This document shows positions 1 through 5,869 of a stretch of DNA of 6,670 nt, piece by piece. Under the pieces are notes generated by a model. It saw only the letters and a program-made list of their open reading frames with translations. It did no database searches and had not been told where the DNA came from. The stretch covers positions 1 through 6,670 of the forward strand of contig JBGQHM010000376.1 in the NCBI GenBank assembly GCA_041497995.1, in the 5' to 3' direction. The stretch comes from DATKMS01 sp041497995. Lineage in GTDB: Bacteria; Desulfobacterota; Binatia; HRBIN30. A program made the translations under genes and the position numbers. How positions within the stretch are numbered: position 1 is the stretch's first letter; each line of letters starts with the position of its first letter.

Positions 1-699
1 CACGCCATCGAGGCAGGCGCGGACTACGTGTTGCTGTTGAACAACGACGCAGCCGTTGAGCCCGAGGCACTGAGCGAGATGGTCCGTGTCGCCGAGGCGG
101 AGCCGTCAGTCGGCGTCGTTGGTGCTCTGCTGCTGCAGATGGACCGTCCCGGTCGGCTCGAGGCAGCGGGCCTGCGTGTGGACCTGCGCTGGGGCCGGCT
201 GTTTGAAACCGGCTTCGGCGAAGACGACCACGGGCAGTACGATCGCGTCACCGACGTGGCAGCGGTCAGCGGCGGTGCCATGCTCCTGAGGCGTGCGCTC
301 TGCGAACGGCTTGGAGGATTTGATGAGCGCTACTTTTCGTACCTTGAAGACATCGATCTCTGTCTACGCGCCCGCAAGATTGGCTTCGGTGTTCACTTGG
401 CACCGCTGGCACGCGTCCACCACAAGGGGAAGGGATCGAGCGGCGGGACGCAATCGGCGCTCAGTGTGTACTATGCGACCCGCAACCACATGATGCTCAT
501 GGATGAGCATGGGGTTGGTTCATCTGTTCAGCGCACACTTCGACGCGCGACCGTCGTCACGCTCAATTTGGCGTATGCACTGCGCGGCAACTGGTCCGCG
601 CGACCGGCACGCATGCGTGGGGTTCTCCGAGGTCTCGCGGACTACCGCCGCGGCGTCGTCGGCGTGGCGACCGGCAAGGACTTGCGGGATGCCCAGTGA
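1..699 (+). CDS. Family 2 glycosyltransferase, C-terminal part (5' end outside window)
   Basis: This reading frame is open from the first base and ends at TGA 697-699, giving 232 visible residues, so the start and the N-terminal nucleotide-binding strand lie upstream. It reads as a GT-A fold, inverting family 2 glycosyltransferase of the rhamnosyltransferase/WbbL-like kind, which moves a sugar from a nucleotide-sugar to a glycan acceptor in the cytoplasm. Visible motifs, numbered from base 1, are LLLNND at 11-16 (the DXD-equivalent metal/nucleotide site), SGGAMLLRR at 90-98 (acceptor-side loop), GGFDERYFSYLEDIDLCLR at 105-123 with the ED pair that normally carries the catalytic base, HHKGKGSSG at 140-148 and YYATRNHMML at 157-166. 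No clear membrane segment follows, unlike the GT2 at the other end of the window. The next plus-strand gene is about 175 bases downstream. The donor and acceptor cannot be read from sequence. The family call is firm, the specificity unknown. Confidence 0.93.
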   Translation, partial: HAIEAGADYVLLLNNDAAVEPEALSEMVRVAEAEPSVGVVGALLLQMDRPGRLEAAGLRVDLRWGRLFETGFGEDDHGQYDRVTDVAAVSGGAMLLRRALCERLGGFDERYFSYLEDIDLCLRARKIGFGVHLAPLARVHHKGKGSSGGTQSALSVYYATRNHMMLMDEHGVGSSVQRTLRRATVVTLNLAYALRGNWSARPARMRGVLRGLADYRRGVVGVATGKDLRDAQ

Positions 700-755
700 C
701 GCTCACTGTCACGCCGGACCCGGATACGCTAGGCCATGAACCGGCGCCCTAGCGT
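694..755 (+). terminator. Two inverted repeats just after the GT2 stop, possible weak terminator
   Basis: A perfect 6-base inverted repeat with a 3-base loop (CAGTGA / TCACTG, 694-699 and 703-708) spans the glycosyltransferase stop codon. A second perfect 8-base inverted repeat follows (ACGCTAGG at 726-733 and CCTAGCGT at 748-755) with a 14-base loop. In addition GTGACGCT at 696-703 can pair with AGCGTCAC at 751-758, so alternative folds compete. No T-run follows, so a classical intrinsic terminator is not supported. The structures could instead slow or process the transcript between the two plus-strand genes. Confidence 0.3.
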
Positions 756-758
756 CAC

Positions 759-874
759 TCCCTGACAGGCGATGATTGCGGTCGTGGTGGCTGTGTGCGA
801 GACAGAGGGACAATAGGCGGGCGTCCCTAGAGAACTGTTGCGTGTACCGAAAGTCTCGGGTCCGTACTTCATCC
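759..874 (+). other. Intergenic leader before the VanZ-like gene
   Basis: This is the remainder of the 175-base space between the two plus-strand genes. The VanZ-like reading frame stays open leftwards to a TTG at 776 and has a GTG at 842, but the translation there is rich in Arg, Cys and Ser and does not look like coding sequence. No convincing -35/-10 pair and no good Shine-Dalgarno sequence is visible upstream of ATG 875, so it is unclear whether the gene has its own promoter or is read through from the glycosyltransferase. Confidence 0.4.
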
Positions 875-1693
875 ATGGAGCAGTCATCTGGTCCGTCCGG
901 GGATCCGAGAGCGGTCGTAGCCTCCCAGCCCAAGGAGTCTGACACCCCGGACGGCACGAAGGCGCGGCTCTCCGTCCTTTGGCTTGGCGCTGCCAGCCTG
1001 GTCGTCGCCGGCAATCTGCTTCTGCATCTCCCTTTGACCGATCTTTCGGACTGGTTCGTGGAGCGCCTCGGTTTCGTTCCCTACAATAGTTTTCTCGGCT
1101 GGAGTTTCCTCCTCTTGGGCGTCGGCGCGCTCATTGGCGTCAGTTTCGCCGGGACCGGCGTACAACCGGTTGTGCGTCTCAGTATGGTGGGCCTTGTCGC
1201 GTTGGCGGGGCTCGCAGATCGGCTGTTGCTGGTGACGAACATCGAGCACATCCACTACCCGCAGTACGCGCTACTGGTCGCACTGCTTGCTCGTGCGGGC
1301 CTATCGCTCGAGGGCAGTTGGCTCGCGGCCACGATTCTGGGAGTTGGTGACGAGGCGTACCAGTATCTGGTGTTGCGCCGCGGTACCCCCACGTACCTCG
1401 ACTGGAACGACATCGTGTTCAACGCGATCGGGGCCGCGTTTGGTGTCGTCCTGTGGTGCAGGTATCTCGCGGAGCAGCGTACCTCCCCGCTGTGCTCGCG
1501 ACGGACTATGACAATTGTTGTGGTCGCGGCGGTGGCAGCCGGAAGTGCGATCGCGCCGCCACACTTCGTCCCTTTTTTTGAAGAGCTACCTTTTGGCGGC
1601 CCCCGCTTTCACATTCTCACGGCGTCGGAGGGCGTGCTCATCGTGAGCGGGCTCTGGATGGGGATACGCACGTTCCTGCGCCGCGTCCGCTAG
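875..1693 (+). CDS. VanZ-like family integral membrane protein
   Basis: A 272-residue polytopic membrane protein with about seven or eight hydrophobic segments (roughly residues 33-53, 72-92, 99-120, 128-142, 147-162, 178-196, 212-228 and 247-266) after a hydrophilic N-terminus of about 30 residues. The centre carries the pattern typical of VanZ-like proteins: E124-H-x-H-Y-P-Q-Y131 opening a helix, then G158-D-E-x-x-Q163, and D176-x-N-D179 with N183 and G186/G190 in the next helix. The family is named for the teicoplanin-resistance protein VanZ, but most members are of unknown function and many sit near envelope-polysaccharide genes. Nothing here suggests antibiotic resistance, since no vanHAX-like genes are in the window. 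ATG 875 was chosen because the upstream extension looks non-coding. It lacks a clear ribosome binding site, so GTG 842 remains possible. It follows a GT2 gene on the same strand and converges on the radical SAM gene with 40 bases between the stops. The last third, after about residue 205, is less typical of the family. Confidence 0.7.
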   Translation: MEQSSGPSGDPRAVVASQPKESDTPDGTKARLSVLWLGAASLVVAGNLLLHLPLTDLSDWFVERLGFVPYNSFLGWSFLLLGVGALIGVSFAGTGVQPVVRLSMVGLVALAGLADRLLLVTNIEHIHYPQYALLVALLARAGLSLEGSWLAATILGVGDEAYQYLVLRRGTPTYLDWNDIVFNAIGAAFGVVLWCRYLAEQRTSPLCSRRTMTIVVVAAVAAGSAIAPPHFVPFFEELPFGGPRFHILTASEGVLIVSGLWMGIRTFLRRVR

Positions 1694-1706
1694 ACGGGAC
1701 AAGACT

Positions 1707-1728
1707 CGCCAGTGCCGCGGCGCTGGCG
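1707..1728. terminator. GC-rich palindrome between convergent genes, candidate bidirectional terminator
   Basis: Within the 40 bases separating the convergent stop codons (1691-1693 plus, 1736-1734 minus) lies a hairpin with 9-base arms CGCCAGTGC (1707-1715) and GCGCTGGCG (1720-1728) around a CGCG loop. Pairing is complete apart from one G-T wobble. It has no strong T-run on either side, only a T-containing stretch on the minus-strand side. Its position and near symmetry suggest it ends both transcripts. Confidence 0.55.
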
Positions 1729-1733
1729 TGGAC

Positions 1734-3011
1734 TCAAGCAGCAGTCGAGCGGCTGTCCGGTCCCGCCGCGGAAATCCCGTGCGGGATGTCATCGCCGACG
1801 GTAGGTTTGGAGGGGCGGCGATCGAAGAAGTAGTTGAAGCAATCGTTTGTCGAGTATCCCACCTGGAACGTCTCGGCCGTTCCGCCGGCGGCGCGATGCT
1901 TTTTCCAATTCTCCCAGATCACCGTCGCCGGACAATCAAAGCAGATCGAGCGCTGCGTCTCCGCCGACCCGGTGCGGGAGCGGTAGAGGCCGCGCGCTTC
2001 GAGGAACTTGTCATTGTTCCACACCTCTCGGAACGTTGCTGCACCGAGCTCATCCGGCTTGACGTTGAGGCGGCCTAGGTCGTCTTCGCGGTAGAAGGTG
2101 CCGCAGCAGGGAGCGACGCCGCCGTCATTTTGTACGACGGCTTGCTGCCACAGGAACATGCAGCGTGCTGGAGACGGGTTGGCAAAGAAATTCCATTCGC
2201 CCTGCGCGTCCCAGTCCGGTCCAATGACCCAACCCTTGTCGACGGCGATGCCCATTCCCAGGTCCTTGGCCATCGTCTTAGCGAGCTCGATGTCGCCGAC
2301 GTTGTGGCGAAATACGTGGTACTCCCATACCATGCGCGGCGTCTCGGACTGCAGCTTCTTCTTCGCGTCCACCACTAGCTGGCAGTTCTTGAGCACGGTC
2401 TCCAGATCGCCACGAATGCGATACTGCTCGTACGTTTTTTGGCGCGCACCGTCGATCGACACTCCCATGACGTGCAGGCCGGAGGCTACGAGCCGCTCCG
2501 CCCGCTCGGCGTCGAAGGGGATGCTGAAGTTGGTGCTGATGATCGTCGAGATGCCGCGGTCGACTGCCTCGCGAATCATCGTGTAGATGAACTTGCTCAG
2601 CAGGGGCTCTCCCCAGTTGTGGAACTCGCACTGGAGGAGATAGTCGCCGAGCTCCGCGAGCAACTTCCGATAGAGCTCGAGCGTCATCATCGAGCGCACC
2701 CGCCCGACCTCGCCCGCACCGGTGAAGCACGCCGGACACCGCAGGTTGCAGACGTTGGTTGACTCCACAGTGAGCTTGATGGGCAAGCTACGGACCTTGA
2801 TACGGCCCGTCTTGTACTCGTATCGCGAGAGATAGAGGTTGAGGAGCTTCTTCGGCGTGAGCCTCGACCCCGGGTAGCCCTGTGGGAACCGCATCACCTG
2901 ATGCTTGAATCTCGAGGTGAGTCCGTTGGAAATTCTACGAAGCATCCGAGCGTACTCTAAGCCAGCCAGCGGCGCACGGTCAATGATGAAATTCGCCCAC
3001 TCATACCGCAC
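1734..3011 (-). CDS. Radical SAM protein with C-terminal SPASM-type iron-sulphur domain
   Basis: A 425-residue protein. After a basic leader of about 80 residues, a radical SAM barrel begins with the cluster motif C88-N-L-R-C92-P-A-C95 (CX3CX2C), which binds the [4Fe-4S] cluster that cleaves S-adenosylmethionine. N132-W-G-E-P136 matches the SAM-binding GGEP-like motif, and ISTNFS (158-163) and GVSIDGA (183-189) match later barrel strands. A SPASM-like domain follows: C284-x12-G297-x4-C302, C303, C357-x2-C360 and C391. The CX5CX3C part of the full SPASM pattern is absent, so one auxiliary cluster is more likely than two. SPASM proteins modify peptides, proteins or small molecules. The substrate here is not evident, and no small precursor-peptide gene is visible beside it. 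The GTG start at 3011 overlaps the methyltransferase stop by 11 bases, which implies co-translation; a GAGG lies about 14 bases upstream. ATG 2945 is a less likely alternative. The final 35 residues are a low-complexity tail. Confidence 0.9.
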   Translation of the reverse strand: MRYEWANFIIDRAPLAGLEYARMLRRISNGLTSRFKHQVMRFPQGYPGSRLTPKKLLNLYLSRYEYKTGRIKVRSLPIKLTVESTNVCNLRCPACFTGAGEVGRVRSMMTLELYRKLLAELGDYLLQCEFHNWGEPLLSKFIYTMIREAVDRGISTIISTNFSIPFDAERAERLVASGLHVMGVSIDGARQKTYEQYRIRGDLETVLKNCQLVVDAKKKLQSETPRMVWEYHVFRHNVGDIELAKTMAKDLGMGIAVDKGWVIGPDWDAQGEWNFFANPSPARCMFLWQQAVVQNDGGVAPCCGTFYREDDLGRLNVKPDELGAATFREVWNNDKFLEARGLYRSRTGSAETQRSICFDCPATVIWENWKKHRAAGGTAETFQVGYSTNDCFNYFFDRRPSKPTVGDDIPHGISAAGPDSRSTAA

Positions 3012-3804
3012 GCGCCACGAAGGTGACCTCGCCGCAGACCGACCACGGGAGCCAACGCATCAGCCATGCCGCGATACGCCCCTTGATTCCTGGCAGGACG
3101 AAGAGCTCCATCGCCGGTGGCAAGAATGGATTGTAGGTCAGATTGTTCAGGTCCACCCACAAGCCGACGTTCTTCGGCGGCAGCACATCATTGGGGTACG
3201 TGGCCAGCACTTCGAAGCCGGAACGGCTGAGGAAAGCGCGCACCTCGGGCTTGGTGAAACGATACTCACCGAACCGCAGCTCGGCGTGCGCGCGCCGGCG
3301 TTTCCAGTTCACATACCGGTAGAGGTTGTTGCCGATGAGCCGGCGAAAGAGGTTGTCGAACGGTACCACCAGAACGAGCAGGCCGTTGCGCTTGAGGATA
3401 CGGCGGGTTTCGCGGAGCGCTTCGACCGGACCTGCTTCGTCGTGCTCGACGACACCGAGCGACAGGACGGCATCCACCGACTCGGCCTTCAACGGTACTT
3501 GCCGGACGTCTCCCTGGATGATGCCGACGCTTGCTTCGTTCGCCTTGGCGATCACGCCGGCCTCGTGGCTGATTTCGATGCCGAGGATCCGATAGCCAAG
3601 ACGCTGCAGGTAGATCGGCCAGCGCGCCGTTCCGCAACCGGCATCGACAATCACCCCGTCCTTCGGCAGATGCCTCAACAAGACGTCGTGCAGAAGTTCG
3701 ATCCGACACTCGTCCAACGGAACCGTGCTCCCGTCGATCTTCCAGACCGCTTGACTCCATTCAATGGCGTTGAGGGTTCCCCAAAGATACACTTTGTAGC
3801 TCAT
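3001..3804 (-). CDS. Class I SAM-dependent methyltransferase
   Basis: A 267-residue Rossmann-fold methyltransferase of the Methyltransf_11/UbiE-like type. Visible motifs are VIVDAGCGTA (51-60, motif I, the SAM-binding glycine loop), G75-I-E77 (acidic residue expected to hold the ribose), Q97-G-D99 (adenine-binding acidic position), DAVLSLGVVEH (111-121) and RILKRNGLLVLVVP (135-148, motif III region). After the core comes a C-terminal region of about 110 residues rich in aromatic and basic residues, with a hydrophobic end (about 225-255) that could touch the membrane. Enzymes of this type in glycan loci often methylate sugars or lipid carriers, but the acceptor cannot be read here. ATG 3804 is preferred over an upstream TTG at 3882 because a GAGG lies 8 bases before it and the longer form would run into the preceding gene. 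The stop overlaps the radical SAM start, and the GT-C gene ends 40 bases upstream, so all are probably on one transcript. Confidence 0.9.
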   Translation of the reverse strand: MSYKVYLWGTLNAIEWSQAVWKIDGSTVPLDECRIELLHDVLLRHLPKDGVIVDAGCGTARWPIYLQRLGYRILGIEISHEAGVIAKANEASVGIIQGDVRQVPLKAESVDAVLSLGVVEHDEAGPVEALRETRRILKRNGLLVLVVPFDNLFRRLIGNNLYRYVNWKRRRAHAELRFGEYRFTKPEVRAFLSRSGFEVLATYPNDVLPPKNVGLWVDLNNLTYNPFLPPAMELFVLPGIKGRIAAWLMRWLPWSVCGEVTFVARAV

Positions 3805-3812
3805 GTCCGCGG

Positions 3813-3816
3813 CCTC
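3813..3816 (-). promoter_or_regulatory. Shine-Dalgarno sequence deciding the methyltransferase start
   Basis: GAGG on the minus strand is followed by 8 bases and then ATG at 3804. It is the clearest ribosome binding site in the window. It supports the 267-residue form of the methyltransferase over a 293-residue form that would begin at TTG 3882, inside the upstream gene. Confidence 0.65.
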
Positions 3817-3844
3817 GCGGAGCGCCGAGCTGATCCTGCTATGC

Positions 3845-5869
3845 CTAGCTCGCTGCCCACTGGAGTACCCGATAGTTACCAATTACGCGCGCGACGCGGT
3901 AGTGATTGCGGATATAGTTTGCCACTTGCGGTAAGGTCTCGATAAATCGTGCGCTCGCGGGGCTGCCAACATAGTCGACGACCACCGGTCGAGCTGCCCC
4001 CAAGCGCGCCACGATCCGGTCCTGGTCCAACATCCCACGCGCGTCCTCTTGCGAAATCAGGTTGGTGCCGATCAAGTACAGGGTGTACTCTTCATTGTCT
4101 AGCGCCGACACACGCTCGGCCAAGAAATAGATCGCCGGTTCACTGGAAAGCACCAGTATCGGTTGCTCGGGTGGCGTTGCTCGCTGCAGATAGCTGACCA
4201 GCGCCGCCGCCTCAGCGAGCTTGTCGCGCGAGTCCCAGATCCCGGTGGCGCGGCTAAAGACCGGACCCGTGGAAGGTCGGTGCGCATTCGTCAGCACCAA
4301 GCCGCTGACGAAGGGCAGAGCGAGCCAGATGAGCAACGTGACGCAGAGCGCCGCAGGAAGGCCACGCCCGGCGAACGACCAGGGCGCGTCTGTCTGCGCT
4401 TCCTGCGGCCAGTCGAGCTCGTAGGCTAGAAGAGGCAAGAAGGCCGGAAGGATCATCAACACATGCCAGATGTCGGCGGTCGGATAGAGCTGACACAGAC
4501 CAATCGCCGCGTGGAGGTGCAACAGATGCAGAGACCTCCGCTGTTGGCCCACAGCTCCCGTCGCACCGCCCGGCATGCGCAAAAGGGAGACAAAGGAACC
4601 CCACACGAGGAGCAAAGGAATCCAAAATAAGAGGCGATTCACCTCGGCCAGCCACCGACCATCGTCGATGTAGCGCGTGAGGCCACCTACTAACCACACA
4701 TCTCGGAGCCACGCGGCGATCGCCAAGAGGCACATGCCGATGGCGACTCGCTGTAAGAAGCGCTGCGGCTGCTGGCCGGCCTGCACCTTCGGCCACAGCC
4801 GTAGGGCAGCGAAGGCAGCGACGACGGCGAGAGCGGAGACCACTGTCCCTAGCTGAGGCCCCGCAGGGTCCTGGAGCGAAAACCATTCGGGCCGACGAAC
4901 ACCCCACCCCGGTAACGGAACGAAGCGTGTGATGCGTTGCGGCAGTCCATACAGCAAGTTGTCGGCAACTGCCGTCAAGGAGCCCTTGCTGGCGTAGAAC
5001 GCACCGTAGGCGAGCAGAGGCAGCGCCATGCCGAGCGCAGCGAAAGCCATCGGCGATAGACTCGACAGTGACGCCTTGGACCACGTCCCGGTGCGCACCG
5101 CCCGGACCGTCCGCGCGACAAGGGTTGTGGCGATAGGTGCGAGTAGCAGGAGCGTGCTCCACGACATGAGGTGGGGACCGAGGTAGGCGACCAACAGGCC
5201 AGCCGCAGCGAGCACGGTTGCCAGTCGAACCAGAACAGCGCGGCGGTTCGTCTGCCCGACCCCTGGCGGCGGAGCGGGTACCTCGCAAGCCAGAAACACG
5301 AGCAACGATGTGAACCCGAAGACTCCCGTCGTTTGCTTGAAGGTCGTCGCAAGGCCGAAAAAAACTCCTGCCACGAAGCCTGCCGCCCGCGGGCGATCTG
5401 AGAGCGACAAGAACGTCAACAGCGCCGTGAGATTGAGCGCGATCGCCCAGTGACTGGCATACGGGCTGTTCAGCATCCACCACGGGACGCCCCACACCGC
5501 GACACACAACAGATATGCAATGAGCGCAAACGGCCAGCGCGCGACGCGCCGGGCAAGCAGATAGACGAGAACCGCGACCAGCGCTTTCAAGACGACGAGC
5601 GAGATGCGAATCACCAGCAGATCGGTGCCGAAGAGCCGAAACAGGGCGGCGTTCACGAAGAACACCGACGGGCCATACAATTGGCGGAAATCACGATAGG
5701 GGATCGCGCCCTCAGAGACCCGCCAGATCGGGTAGATGATGCAGCCCTCGTCGCTGAGCTCCAGGTTCGCCGTGATGCCCTGCGTGAAGTACAGCGCCGC
5801 CACACTGAACAGCGCCAGCACAACCAGGCGCTTGCGTGCAGAAGGTGCTGAGGCGAACGCCGCCTTCAA
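3845..5869 (-). CDS. Polytopic GT-C fold glycosyltransferase (PMT/ArnT-like, GT39/GT83-type)
   Basis: A 674-residue membrane protein with more than ten hydrophobic segments, the first at about residues 13-32. It shows the hallmarks of GT-C transferases, which use polyprenyl-phosphate-linked sugars on the outer face of the membrane. An acidic pair D40-E41 lies in the first external loop, followed by the GAIPYRDF stretch (54-61) and YGPSVFFVNAALFRLFG (65-81). A lysine stands in TTFKQTTG (175-182), and YPTAD (462-466) with a following His (469) precedes a late helix. After the last membrane segment (about 503-526) there is a soluble C-terminal domain of about 140 residues containing SSEPAIYFLAERV (575-587), expected to be periplasmic. 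TTG 5869 is taken as start because it overlaps the upstream GT2 stop in a TTGA, and the residues further upstream are low-quality sequence inside that gene. Donor and acceptor are unknown. Lipid, polysaccharide or protein acceptors are all possible. Confidence 0.87.
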   Translation of the reverse strand: MKAAFASAPSARKRLVVLALFSVAALYFTQGITANLELSDEGCIIYPIWRVSEGAIPYRDFRQLYGPSVFFVNAALFRLFGTDLLVIRISLVVLKALVAVLVYLLARRVARWPFALIAYLLCVAVWGVPWWMLNSPYASHWAIALNLTALLTFLSLSDRPRAAGFVAGVFFGLATTFKQTTGVFGFTSLLVFLACEVPAPPPGVGQTNRRAVLVRLATVLAAAGLLVAYLGPHLMSWSTLLLLAPIATTLVARTVRAVRTGTWSKASLSSLSPMAFAALGMALPLLAYGAFYASKGSLTAVADNLLYGLPQRITRFVPLPGWGVRRPEWFSLQDPAGPQLGTVVSALAVVAAFAALRLWPKVQAGQQPQRFLQRVAIGMCLLAIAAWLRDVWLVGGLTRYIDDGRWLAEVNRLLFWIPLLLVWGSFVSLLRMPGGATGAVGQQRRSLHLLHLHAAIGLCQLYPTADIWHVLMILPAFLPLLAYELDWPQEAQTDAPWSFAGRGLPAALCVTLLIWLALPFVSGLVLTNAHRPSTGPVFSRATGIWDSRDKLAEAAALVSYLQRATPPEQPILVLSSEPAIYFLAERVSALDNEEYTLYLIGTNLISQEDARGMLDQDRIVARLGAARPVVVDYVGSPASARFIETLPQVANYIRNHYRVARVIGNYRVLQWAAS

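Noticed and set aside
2098..2586. Plus-strand open frame of 162 codons opposite the radical SAM gene
   Set aside because: No recognisable motif. The minus strand here encodes the conserved barrel and SPASM region.
3805..3882. 26-codon extension of the methyltransferase from TTG 3882
   Set aside because: It overlaps the GT-C gene by 38 bases, while ATG 3804 has a well-placed GAGG.
2905..3945. Plus-strand open frame of 346 codons opposite the methyltransferase gene
   Set aside because: It is in codon register with the real gene on the other strand, a common source of stop-free shadows in GC-rich DNA. Its product shows no domain motif, while the minus strand shows clear methyltransferase motifs.
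4254..5507. Minus-strand open frame of 417 codons inside the GT-C gene
   Set aside because: The translation is rich in Arg, Ser, Cys and Pro with no membrane segments or motifs. The overlapping frame has a coherent polytopic GT-C protein.
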